DNA of 64,000 nucleotides from positions 544,396 to 608,395 of the forward strand of contig NSJX01000002.1 in NCBI GenBank assembly GCA_002286715.1, given 5' to 3'. Under the pieces are notes generated by a model. It worked only from the letters and a program-made list of their open reading frames with translations. It was not told the DNA's origin and searched no databases. The translations under genes were made by a program, and so were the position numbers. Shown here one piece after another: positions 53,454-64,000 of the stretch (positions within the stretch are counted from its first letter, which is position 1; each line of letters opens with the position of its first letter). This DNA is from Dentipellis sp. KUC8613 (Eukaryota; Basidiomycota; Agaricomycetes; Russulales; Hericiaceae).

Positions 53454-55367
53454 AGTATGTCCTCTGTATCGCTGCGAGTCGCTAGGATCGTTTGTGCTGA
53501 CGAGCGCCGTGCAAAGTGCCCGTCGAAACCGAACTTTACGAACTGCTGGGGGTGCACCCGTCTGCCAGTGAAGGTGGCACCATTCCTCACGTCCCGTGGT
53601 GAACATGCGCTGAAGTGTGATTTGTATAGCGGATATCAAGAAGGCGTACCGGAAAAAGGTGTCTTCCAGTCTGTCTATGTGTTGCCATTTGAATCCTTAC
53701 GTTCGTCTAGGCCAAGGACCTCCACCCAGTATGTATACGCAGCATTACACGTACCCGTGTTTACACCCAACTGACCTCATTGCGTGTGCTTCCAGGATAA
53801 GGTGCGCCACTTATCTCATTCTCAAGCTAGATTCAGACTAAGTGTCGCTCCAGAATCCAAATGACCCTGAAGCGCCCCAGAAATTCCAGGAGATGGCCGC
53901 AGCGTACGTCTTCCCCGCTATGCACAGCCAGCATGCCATTGATGTCTATATCTCCAATAGCTATGAGCTCCTCATTGACACCCAAACCCGCGAGACATAT
54001 GATATGTACGGAATGGAAGGCGTGTCAGGCCGGGGCGGACCAGGTGGTGGACCGAATCCCGAGGACATCTTTGCCGACCTGTTCGGGGGCGGCATGAGGT
54101 TCGACTTCGGTGGCTTTGGCGGAATGGGCGGCGGTGCGTTTAGGAAAAGGACGAAAGGCGAGGATTCCGTTATACCCTATGAAGTCACACTAGAAGATCT
54201 CTATAACGGCAAGAACGTGAAGATGATGATGGAGAAGGAGGTGGAGTGCGGGACCTGCAAAGGGTGAGTTTCGCACCAGATCTGCAGGATCGTGACTGAT
54301 GATCTAGCACAGGACCGGAGCAAAGGGGAGCGCCAAACCCAAGAAATGCGCGAAATGCGACGGTCAAGGATGGACGGCTGTTCACTCACAGGTGTGTAAT
54401 ATACATTGCTGTGTGTTGTGCCGTCATCCTGACCGAGATACCCCAGATCGGACGAGGACAACTTGGTGTCTCGCGACAGACATGTACCGACTGCCAAGGC
54501 CGTGGGGAGTTGCTCAGGGAGAAGGACCGGTATGTCTTCTCGACATGTCACGTAGGCTGAAAGCTCACGGTCGGTTTAGGTGTAAAAAGTGCAAGGGTGA
54601 GCAAACAGTGAAAGAGAAAACCCGACAGGAAATCTTCGTAGAAAAGGGCATGTCCGATGGACAGCGAATCATTCTCGCTGGCGCTGGCGACCAAGAGGTG
54701 AATACTTTCCAAGTGCGGCGTTGTAATACTCAGGTCTGACTGTCGTATAGCCTGGTCTCCCAGCAGGTGATGTTATCTTTGTCTTGAAAGCCAAGCCCCA
54801 TGACTCGTTCGAGCGCTCTGGGAACGACCTCCTCACGACAGCGAAGATTACTCTTTCTGAGGCCCTTCTTGGGTTTAGCCGTATCCTTATCAACCATCTC
54901 GACGGTCGCGGCATTCAGGTCTCGAGCCCCGCAGGCAAAACAATCAAGTCAGGACAGACGATTGTGCTGCGGGGAGAGGGTATGCCGACGTACAAGTCTC
55001 CAGATCACAAGGGAAACCTCTATGTTGTTCTCGAAGTCGAGATGCCAGATGAACAGTGGCTCCAAAACGTCGACCGCGCGGTATGTTATCCTCAATATCT
55101 TACATGATTGAGCCTTACCCACGTACGTCCCAGGCACTCGAATCACTACTTCCCCCGAAAAAATCCGACGTGGAACCACGGCCCGAGGTCGTGGACGAGG
55201 CAACATTCGAAGAGAGTGACATGGTCGAAGTGCGTGGACAGTCTTTCCCCGCCAGTCCGGGCTTCTTTGACCAGGACTTTACATCCCAGTTCGGCGAGGG
55301 CGCCGACGAGGATGGATGGGAGGACGAAGACGACGAGGGCGAGCCCCCCGAGTGCCGGACGCAATGA
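53454..55367 (+). CDS. Type I DnaJ/Hsp40 co-chaperone (Ydj1/Mas5-like)
   Basis: Hsp70 co-chaperone of 435 aa. Exons: 53454 (one nucleotide), 53517-53573, 53630-53658, 53711-53728, 53796-53801, 53854-53903, 53961-54263, 54313-54391, 54447-54529, 54580-54697, 54751-55080, 55134-55367. The start codon is split A|TG by the first intron, giving MPVETELYELLGVHPSAS. The J domain has HPD (34-36), itself split before a 6-nt exon encoding Asp-Lys. Then come a Gly/Phe-rich linker and the zinc region with four CxxC repeats (CGTCKGTG, CAKCDGQG, CTDCQGRG, CKKCKGEQ). The substrate-binding C-terminal domains end in an acidic tail. The last four residues CRTQ fit a farnesylation box, as in Ydj1, suggesting ER or membrane association. 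Confidence 0.93.
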
Positions 55368-55731
55368 GCGCGCCACCGTGACGTCGACCTGCTTTCTTCT
55401 CCCTGGCGCCTTTTTGCATTGTTTACATCTTATTTCTGCTACCACCACTCTGCACCTTTGCTGCTAATATGCCGTGGGGCGCGTCGGCTGTCCTCGTCCC
55501 CTCATTCGACTACTGTAGACATTATATCGTGCTAATTTATTGTGCGCGAATCGGAAGCACTGAACTCGGCGGCTTGTTGCAATGTTAGCGGAAGCATATG
55601 TGAGCCGGCGGCGAGAGGCCCTAACCCCAGGGCCGCAATGATATCATCCATTGGACTTCCAAAAGCGCGTCTCGTCATTGGCTACGTATATCAATGTAGC
55701 GTGAGCCTGGCTCTATTGCGTGCCCACTCGT
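55368..55731. promoter_or_regulatory. Intergenic region upstream of the AIF-like gene
   Basis: 364 bp between two plus-strand genes: DnaJ 3' UTR and the AIF-like promoter. No element named. Confidence 0.4.
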
Positions 55732-58199
55732 ATGTTCTCCCGTCTCCTGCTTTTTCCCAACAACATCGCCCGCATCCCCTCAAGACCTGCTATCAGATTT
55801 CTGCGCAATATGTCCGTCAAGACCATCGCCGTGCTGGACGAGAATGAACTGCAAGATGGCCAGATGTAAGTCGGTTCGGAGCAGGTTTGGTCAAGGTATG
55901 CTGAAGTACTGCCTTATAGGAAAGAGGTAGCGTTTGAATCGGGCAAAGTGCTCCTGTCGCGTCTTGGAGACAAGGTCCATGCGACCAGCGCGTTCTGCAC
56001 GCACTACGGCGCCCCGCTCGCCAAGGGTGTCCTGACAGCCGACGGTAGAGTTGTTTGGTGAGTGTTTACTTGTTAGAATGCTTGCCTTGCAACTGACCTT
56101 CTCACGGACGTGGAAAGCCCCTGGCATGGAGGTCTGTCAAGGCCGTGTCCCTGCTATCATCGTGTTTCAAATGTTTACATGTCGATTATACAGCTTGCTT
56201 CAATGTCTGCAACGGTGACATCGGTATGTTTGGTACCATGTTACCATGCGGTCATTTCTGACCACTCCAAAGAGGATGCCCCAGCACCCAATGCGCTGCA
56301 CTCATACAAGGCGCACGTCGCGGACGGGAAGATTCACGTCACCGCCGATCCATCAAGTACAACGAAGGAGAACATGTCGAGACAGCCCCGTCTTCTCGCG
56401 TCTGGTGCAGAAGTCGGTGGTCCGGGTGTGGTCATTGTTGGTGGTGGCTCAGCGGCATTCCATGCTGTTGAGAGTCTCAGAGAGGTCAGCCTAGCTTGTG
56501 CCGCTAATAGTTGCTAGAGGAGGTCTGACCTTCGATTTAGCATGGCTACAAGGGCCCCATTACGATACTCTCGTCAGAGAAGTATTCTCCCATCGACAGG
56601 TGAGTCCGCTGAGCCCATCCTTGCTTGTGCTGACTGAAACTGCTCCTAGGACGAAGCTCAGCAAGGCGCTCATCACAGATGCGTCTAAGCTTGAATGGCG
56701 CAGCCCTGCAGACTTGAAGATCAAGTACGGCACTACACTCCGGATAGGTGTTGTCAGTCGTCTCTGAGTTCCTTGTAAACGCCCCCTTATTAACGCTTAC
56801 GAGTCAGGCGGTCACATCCGTTGACACCACTGCAAAGACCGTTACGCTTGAAGACGGCAAAGACCATATCACATACGACAAGCTCATCCTTGCCACCGGT
56901 GGCCTACCCCGTCGGCTACCCATCGATGGCGCGGATCTTGCGAACGTGTATACCCTGCGAACAGTCGGGGATGCGAAGCTGATCGACGAGGGTACGTCTG
57001 CAGGCAGACTTTGCGGTTCTCATATTAATTGTGGACCCTATAGCCTGCCAGGAGGGCAAGAAGCTGGTCGTCATTGGAAGCTCATTCATCAGCATGGAGC
57101 TTGTGGCCGCCGTGTCGAAGCGGAAGCTCGCGTCTATCCATGTCATCGGGATGGAAGAATACCCCTTCGAAGCCGTCCTTGGCAAAGAAGTCGGAGCGGG
57201 CCTGAAGAAGGTATCTATTATAAGCCAAGGACACCGTGCCTCATCGTACTGACCAGTGCCTGCAGTATCACGAATCGCAGGGTGTCGTGTTCCATCCCTC
57301 TACATCCGTGAAGGCTCTCGTCCCCTCCTCGTCAACACCCACCCATGTTGGCTCCGTTGTCCTCGCATCCGGCGAGACTCTCGAGGCCGACGCCGTCATA
57401 ATGGGTGTCGGCGTGCGCCCCGCGACGGACTACCTCCGCGCGAGCGGCTGGCAGCTTGAGAAGGACGGCAGCGTCAAGGTGGACGAGTACCTCCGGGTCA
57501 TCGGCAAGCAGGACGTCTATGCTGTCGGCGACATCGCGACGTACCCGCAATTGACTACGGGAGAGTACAGGCGAGTTGAGCACTGGAATGTAAGGCGCAT
57601 TTTTGCATGCTGTGCTGTAGGTTATGAGACTCATCCGGAAAACAAGGTTGCTGGGAACCATGGGCGTGCGGTAGGGAAGACCATCGCGGGCGACCCGCAG
57701 CCCTTCGTCAAGGTCCCCGTGTTCTGGAGTGCACGTAAGCCTGCCACCCCCGCATCTATCATTCCCGACTCGATGTGCTCACTCTGTTTGATGCATTGCC
57801 GTCAGAGGGTCAGCAGCTCCGCTACTGCGGCGTGGGCTACGGCTGGGACGACATCATCATCAAAGGTAACCCTGCGGAGCTGAAGTTCATCGCGTACTAC
57901 GCCAAGGGCGGCAAGGTCGTCGCTGTTGCCAGGTGCGTGACGGAGCTTGCATGCGGTTCCTTGGTTTGCTGATCATCGTACGTATGATGTGTAGCATGCA
58001 AAACGACCCTGTCGTCATGAAGGCGTCGGAGCTGCTACGCTTGGGGCTGATGCCCTCCCCGGAGGAGCTGAGAGCCAACAAGGTGAGTAATAGGCAGCGG
58101 TGTTGAATCTAGAGCGTTTGACTGACGGCTTCGTTACGGCATCAGGATTTGTTGGAGGTTGATGTGTCGTCGTCGAATGTGAAGCCGCTTGTGCATTGA
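55732..58199 (+). CDS. Rieske-domain AIF-like flavoprotein oxidoreductase (AIFM3/Nfrl-like)
   Basis: 573-aa protein combining an N-terminal Rieske [2Fe-2S] domain with an FAD/NAD(P)-dependent oxidoreductase, as in animal AIFM3. Exons: 55732-55865, 55920-56057, 56118-56131, 56194-56223, 56273-56484, 56541-56599, 56650-56752, 56808-56991, 57044-57210, 57266-57589, 57647-57734, 57806-57932, 57995-58082, 58146-58199. The first ATG gives a basic, amphipathic leader of about 26 residues before an internal in-frame ATG at 55810 (MSVKTIAV). A mitochondrial and a cytosolic form are thus both possible. Rieske ligands are Cys71, His73, Cys91 and His94; the last two come from a 14-nt exon. FAD motif VVIVGGGSAAF (about 158-168) and NAD motif VVIGSSFISMEL (about 300-311) follow. 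Confidence 0.92.
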
Positions 58200-58725
58200 G
58201 TTGTGGCAAGGAAGGGATGGGGATCTCAAGCATTCGTATTTGGAAATTTGTACACGGACGGTGTGCTGTTGGAAATTAGTCTCAGAATCAGACTGTACTT
58301 TGCATTGGACGTGATTTTATTGCTGTCAATTGAAATCTGTAGTTTTGGAAGTCACTCATTATCTTCGAACTTGCTCCAGAGTCGACTCTCGGGCATTTAG
58401 TAGTCTCAGATCTTCATATATCTGCCATAGTACGGTGCACCCTTCTATACCCTTAATCATTCGTAGCGAAGCAGGCCGCGCTTTGACCTGCATAGGAGAT
58501 ACGATTTTGCTGACGGTAGTCAGGTCGAAGAAACAAGAAATAAGCGCTCAAACGCGTTGATCACTATATCGCGTACGTCACGTGACGACGCGGCGTCATA
58601 ACGAGCTTGTCTCCTCCGTTCTGCGGGTTGTTCTATCTTTCTCCAGTTCTACTAGCAAGCCATCGGTCAATCCAAACTACAGTTCATGATATATCCATCA
58701 CCATATCCAAGAGACTGAACAACCG
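58200..58725. promoter_or_regulatory. Intergenic region upstream of polymerase eta
   Basis: 526 bp between two plus-strand genes, with a TCACGTGACG palindrome-containing stretch near 58577-58586 that could bind a bHLH or bZIP factor. No gene seen. Confidence 0.45.
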
Positions 58726-61477
58726 ATGTCAAACGCATCACCCACTCGCCCGTCTATCTGGAAAGGCAAAGCTAAGGCCACGCCTGCTTCCGACTTCGAG
58801 GACCTCAACCCACCGATCACCTACCGCCATCTCCTCTCGCCGCCCCCCGGCGCGCGCGACCCTCTGCGCACCATCGCGCTCTGCGATGCGGACGCCTTCT
58901 ATGCCGCGTGCGAGCAACTGCGGCTCGACGTCGACCCGGCGCGTCCGCTCGTGGTGCGCCAGTGGGAGTCGCTCATCGCCGTGAACTACCCGGCGCGCAA
59001 GTTCGGGATCACGCGGATGATGAAGGCGGACGAGGCGCTGAAGAAGTGTCCGGAGCTCGTCGTGGTGCATGTCGCGACGTTCAAGGACGGGGACTCGGAG
59101 CCGGGGTATTGGGATAAGCCGAATGTGGCGACGCATAAGGTGAGTGTTTGCGCTCTGTGTGTGGAGTTGGGGCGCATGCCAACTGTCTGTAGGTGAGTGT
59201 AACTAGCGACGACTCGACGGTACTGTGTACGTACATATCATGTGGGTATGTTCAGGTGTCTCTCGACTACTACCGGCGTGAAAGTGGCAAAGTCATCGAC
59301 ATATTCAAGAGTGGCCTTCCCACAGGAGAAATAGGTGGGTGATCTCATTCATGCCGGTGATTCTGTGACTAAATCTGGCGACAGAAAAGGCTTCCATTGA
59401 CGAGGCGTTCATTGACCTTACTATACCCGTCAGGGAGAAGATTCTCGAGCGATACCCGCACCTTGCGAAAGTTCCCCCGGATGCCCCAAATGGCATCGAC
59501 ACTCTCCTGCCACCACCTCCACCGATATCTTGGAAGGACCGTGGATTGCTCATACCGATTGACCCCACAGACGATGTTACAACCGCTACTACTGGCACTG
59601 CTGATGCTGCTGGGAGCTCTGAGAGCCTTAACGACGACGACGCCGTAAAAGATGGACAAGACGCTGTAACATGGCATGACGTTGCCCTGTCTATAGCCGC
59701 AGAGCTAATGCAGAAAATCCGGGATGATGTGCGGACTCAACTGGGATATACGACTTCTGCGGTTCGTAAGATGGCGATTCCTTTCAAGGCTCAAGCTGAC
59801 GGTGGAAACGGTTGTAGGGGATCGCGAGAAATAAGTTTCTAGCTAAGGTATTTCCGCAAACGCTTGGATCTTAACATCGTGGTTTACACCGCCTCAAAGC
59901 TAGCTGCGTCCTACAAGAAATACGATAGCCAGGTATAATCTTTCTTGTATCAATTAATCAGAACCTTCTGAATCAACCCTTTATAGAGCATCCTGCGCAA
60001 CGCCGCGATACCCAATTACTTGAAGCCTATGCCTTTCCAGAAGGTCAATAATCACTGATCCTTCCCACAGGCTCGTATACTCATACAACGTTTACCATCA
60101 GATTCGCTTCCTTGGGGGTAAGCTGGGAAAGGCGCTCGCAGAAGAGTATGATGTTTCCACTGTAGGAGATTTATTGTGAGTACCCTGCCGGACCCTTGAT
60201 GCTGAATGGAATCCTGGCTCATTGCGCACCCCAGAACGATCAGCCTAGGTATGCTCCCTGGATTGGTACTGGCATTGTCACCACAGGGTTGATTGCTGAC
60301 GAAACCGTAAAGACGAAATACAACGGAAATTCGGAGAGGAGGCTATCTGGGTGTACGAAATCCTTCGGTAGGCTCTTCCATGTTCTTTCCGAGTGATCCA
60401 ACCTGAGAATGCAATGTCTTCAAGTGGGATTGACAGATCTGAAGGTGACGGTTCCGCTTGATCACCCCACACCCAGCTCCATCAACTCATGATCTCATTA
60501 TACGCATCCAGTGAAAGAGAAGCCTGCACTAACGAAGAGCATGATGGCAGCGAAGAACCTCCCTCGACCGATAACGAAAGTCTCAGAAGGCCCCCATTGG
60601 CTGCGCGTCCTCGCGGCGGAATTGGCGCACCGACTCAACGAGATGAGACTCACGCAATCAGTCTGGCCGCGCACGCTGGGGCTGCACGTTCGACGTGGTC
60701 AGTGCTAATTCTGTCTGATGCTCATTTGCCCGCATTCTCACTGACATACCTATGACCACGCGTAATTCAGGATACGATGACGGCCGCTCCCGTCAAGGGC
60801 CATTTCCCTTCGTGAAAGATCTCACTGTCGACGTGATTGCGACCGCTGGAGACAGGCTGTGGAAAGAACTCATGGGCGACCGAAAATCGCCATTCAAAGT
60901 CACCCACGTTGCCCTGGTGTTCACCGGGCTGGAGGCGGTCGAAAACGGCCAGCAAAGCATTGACGGTTTCTTTCAAACTCGTGCGGGGTCCGTGAAACCG
61001 CGTTCCAGCGGAGGGGGCGCTTCGCCTTCCAAGAAACGCAAAACGAGCGCGTCTGCAGCATCAGCGGGGGCAGATCGTCCGTTAAGCGCCGGGGGTGCCG
61101 ACAGGCTTACGCCCGGACCATCAGGGAAACCGACGGTATCTGGGCGGGACGAGGATCAATCCACGTCATTCACCTGCCCACGCTGTCGCAAGCACATACA
61201 GTTGCCGTCGGCCCAGCTCGCAGCCATGGCGGCGGATGGTACGGATGATCGACAGCGTGGGCGCTGGCTGGAGACCGAGCTAGCCCGTCTGCGCATGGAG
61301 CACGATGATTTCCATCTTGCGCAGGACCTCTCGCTTTCAGACGGCCACGGAACGGGTCAGGGAGGGCTACGGGTCCAGAGCGCGCCATCAAATTCAAAGC
61401 CGAGCAGCAAGCAGAAGAAACGGAAAAAGACGGCCAAAAGTCCCGAAGGAATTGCGAAATTTTTCACTAAACCCTGA
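58726..61477 (+). CDS. RAD30: DNA polymerase eta (Rad30), Y-family translesion polymerase
   Basis: Bypasses UV photoproducts during replication; 681 aa. Exons: 58726-59139, 59256-59334, 59385-59761, 59818-59847, 59900-59932, 59987-60043, 60102-60175, 60235-60248, 60313-60367, 60425-60444, 60512-60697, 60771-61477. Catalytic acidic residues: Asp54/Asp56 in CDADAFYAACEQ and Asp170/Glu171 in ASIDEAFIDLT. Helix-hairpin-helix and little-finger segments follow. The C-terminal region has a canonical PCNA box QQSIDGFF (507-514) and a UBZ-like zinc finger (Cys582, Cys585, His624, His628 in EHDDFHLA). A terminal GIAKFFTKP resembles a second PCNA peptide. An acidic/Thr-rich insertion (about residues 225-260) interrupts the catalytic core. 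One exon is only 14 nt and one 20 nt. Confidence 0.94.
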
Positions 61478-62057
61478 CGCAGTTCCAGATCGGTGTCATG
61501 TGTATTTGTATCAGCACGTTGGGGACCTCACCCTCGTCTATCCTTATTATTCACTAGGATCATTCTGTTGGAGTTGGAAGTGTATGTGCCTCCATGTTGT
61601 AGCGAGGGAGATCAAATGCTTCTCCACAATTGCTTCCTCGAGTTGTAAGTCCGTGATGTTGTTGAGAAGCCAGGGGCAGATGCACCCCGATTGTAAGATC
61701 ATACGGCAAATAGGGATTTGTACACGACTAGCATGTCCGAGGCGGAAGTCGCCTACGCGCCGTTGATGTGGCTGATGATGAGCCTGCACCGCAATGATCA
61801 GAGAGAATGTCCTGCCACGGCCGGGCTCAGGTTTCTCTTTAACCTCCACCTTGACCTCAGGACCGGTTCCCTTTCATCCTCTGTTCTTTCGAGGTGAATT
61901 GACGACTAGGCGCGGGATAGCCTCTCACGTACTTTCAAGTCTTTCGTTCTACGTCTGTCCGGGACAGTCCCCGCTGTAGACCAGCCCACGCACTTCAAGC
62001 GGTCTGCAATTTTTCCTTAACGACCGTTCTTTCGCATTCTTTGCACGAGTCGCAGCC
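61478..62057. promoter_or_regulatory. Intergenic region upstream of the 7-TM gene
   Basis: 580 bp between two plus-strand genes, including the polymerase eta 3' UTR and the 7-TM promoter. No gene or named element. Confidence 0.4.
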
Positions 62058-64000
62058 ATGTCCCCTGCTATTTTCGCCAAGTATGCCCCGGGCCAGAGCT
62101 CTGCTATTGCCGTGAGTGCTCCGCCTTATACGGCGCCAGTACAACTGGACTTCATTGATTGACACCTTCGTTTAGGTCGTCGTGACCTGCGCCATTCTGG
62201 CCACGCTGGCGCTCTCCTTCGTCCTGATTCGCCTGGTCTGGGTCGCCAGTGCCGCGCTTCACGGACGCTCGGAGAGCATTCGGCACTCCCGCATGGGATA
62301 CTTCTTCAGGACCCAGCTCGGTGTCTTCGTAGGTTGCTTGCTCGCGTGCAACCTGCTCACCAGCATCAGCGGCCTGATCAGCATCAACTGGATTGCGGTC
62401 GGAGGTGTCAAGGAGGGTTAGTGCCAAGAACGCATTATGCTTCCGTCCTTCGACTAACACCATATTTGTCACAGGATTCAACTGCACGTCTCAAGGTGCG
62501 TGATAATAATAGCAAGCTATTGTTTGTGATATTCTGACGGGCGTATCTGCAGCTGTTCTGAGCGAGATGGGCAACTTTGGATCCGCATATTTTATGGTCG
62601 TTCTGGGCGTCCATGCGTTCAACTCGCTGGTCCTGAGGAACCGTCATGCCAACTGGATCAACACCGTTCTGGTTGCTGGCGGCTGGGTGGCCACCATCGT
62701 AATTGGTGCGTTCCTGCGCGCACTTGAAACCGCATCTCACACTGACGCGTCGGATTTGCTTCCCGAAAGGTGTGGCTCCCGCCTTCGTCTCCGGCAAGGC
62801 GGGCCCCCTCTATGGTGCTACTTCCTTCAACTGCGGGTTCACGCAGCGCTACCCTGTCCAGCACCTGCTCCTGCACTTCCTTCCCGTAAGTTGTATATGC
62901 GTCTCTGCAGACTTGTTTCTCAACGAGGCTTGAAGACTTTCCTGGCTTCCGTTCTTTCGACGGTCGTCTATTCGCTCGTTTTCTTGATCCTTCGCGGCAC
63001 TCTGATCATCAATGGTGGTCTGAGGCTCAACCTGAACCCCGAGAGCCGGTGGATCGGCAACTCCGGTAGCTTCGTCGAGTACCAGAGGTTTGTCAACTCG
63101 ATTGGTCGCAGCATGCTGTGGTAAGTTCAACAAATACAGGAAATCGGAATAGTACTGATTTCTGATTTGTGCAGGTTCCCTGCTGGTTAGTCACTGGCAT
63201 CTTGTTTCATTTCAATGTGTTTCTGACCTAAACATCATGCAGCGTTCATCATCCTCCTTCTGCCGTCCACCATCGTGCAGCTCATGGACATCTCCAACTT
63301 CGAGGTTTCTTTCACATCTATCAGCTTCGCTCTCACTCTCGAGATCCTCTTCGGTGCGTCTTACTTGGCGGGGGTTCTATTTTAGGCTGACGCAGTTTGC
63401 AGGCTTGGTCAATGTTGTGATTCTCATCAACGTCCTGCGGGTTCTGGGCCCTGCCATCGATAGCTCCCGTACTTCTTCTACCAAGTCCGACATCGAGAGC
63501 TTCGGCCAAATCGACGGCAAGTTCTCTACTATGGGCTCCGTGAAGCCTCTGTACCTTGGTTCCAGCCGTTCCGAGTACCTCTTCGAGAAGGCTTCCTTTG
63601 TTTCTACCGAGGCATACGCTCCCCCTGCGAGGCTCCAGAGCGCGGTTGCTTTCCCCAAGCAGGCCAAGACCGCCCCGACCCCGGTTCTCTCGCACAAGCG
63701 GTCGACGTCGAGCGTCAGCTCGACCAACTCCACCTCCCGCTTGATCACGCCCCCGAAGTACACCCACTCGCCCGCGAACAGCGTCTCGAGCTCCGGCTCC
63801 GCTGCGTCCCTCCAGCGCTCCATCGTTGCCTACCCCCAGATCGAGGAGCAGCTTCTCCCTTCGCCCCCTCAGGCCCTGCAGAAGATCGTGGAGAAGAAGC
63901 CGACTCGTTTTGATCCCAACGAGGTCCCCGAGCGCAGGCCGTCCATCGAGGCGACGCCCACACCCTTGCCCGCTGCTCCCCGCCGCAACCGCTCCCCCGT
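62058..64000 (+). CDS. Seven-transmembrane receptor-like protein (3' partial)
   Basis: Integral membrane protein with GPCR-like layout; the C-terminus lies beyond the window. Exons: 62058-62111, 62176-62416, 62475-62495, 62553-62705, 62770-62885, 62936-63120, 63175-63185, 63243-63353, 63403->64000. Seven hydrophobic segments are visible, beginning respectively VVVTCAILATLALSF, VFVGCLLACNLL, FMVVLGVHAF, TVLVAGGWVATIV, VLSTVVYSLVFLIL, FPAAFIILLLPSTIV and LTLEILFGLVNVVIL. The loop after the second helix has the sequon NCT. The long cytoplasmic tail is Ser/Thr/Pro-rich, suited to phosphorylation. Exons of 21 and 11 nt lie in the membrane domain. It resembles the broad fungal Git3/cAMP-receptor-like group, but I cannot assign a ligand or class. 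Confidence 0.8.

Overview
The window is a gene-dense piece of a filamentous basidiomycete genome, most likely an Agaricomycete. Genes carry many short spliceosomal introns (mostly 50-70 nt), coding sequence is GC-rich, and the content is fungal: alpha-aminoadipate lysine synthesis, a hybrid histidine kinase, a branchpoint-binding protein with zinc knuckles and a basidiomycete-type sesquiterpene synthase. I rebuilt 25 protein genes exon by exon, checking reading phase across every junction, plus one tRNA-Gly. Exon coordinates are in each entry. Product names rest on motif recognition; no database search was run.

Layout. 0-14 kb: PHD/MYST histone acetyltransferase (cut by the left edge), GFA/CENP-V-type zinc protein, DUF1295 membrane protein, peroxisomal enoyl-CoA isomerase/hydratase, tRNA-Gly(GCC), complex I NDUFB10-like subunit, TRAP-alpha/Irc22, SWD2 and RPB5. 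14-16.9 kb is gene-poor. 16.9-27.9 kb: sesquiterpene synthase, then a 900-aa gene that joins cystathionine beta-lyase to mevalonate kinase, then VPS71/ZNHIT1, homocitrate synthase and a tiny membrane protein. 28.9-38.6 kb: hybrid histidine kinase and dolichol kinase in tandem on the minus strand. 38.6-41.2 kb is gene-poor. 41.2-64 kb: uracil-DNA glycosylase, bZIP factor, TFIIH helicase XPB/SSL2, branchpoint-binding protein, rRNA m5C methyltransferase RCM1/NSUN5, type I DnaJ, Rieske/AIF-like flavoprotein, DNA polymerase eta and a 7-TM receptor-like protein cut by the right edge.

How genes relate. Most are housekeeping and unrelated. The strongest functional theme is isoprenoid metabolism: the sesquiterpene synthase lies about 1 kb, tail to tail, from the gene carrying mevalonate kinase, and dolichol kinase is about 16 kb further on. 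A second theme is DNA repair and damage tolerance (UNG, XPB, polymerase eta) within 20 kb, which may be chance.

The most notable observation is the cystathionine beta-lyase/mevalonate kinase fusion: one open reading frame without an in-frame methionine between the lyase end and the kinase start. Gene-structure oddities include three GC-AG introns, a start codon split by an intron, a start codon forming its own coding exon, microexons of 6, 11, 14 and 17 nt, and a possible CATG overlap of two divergent start codons.
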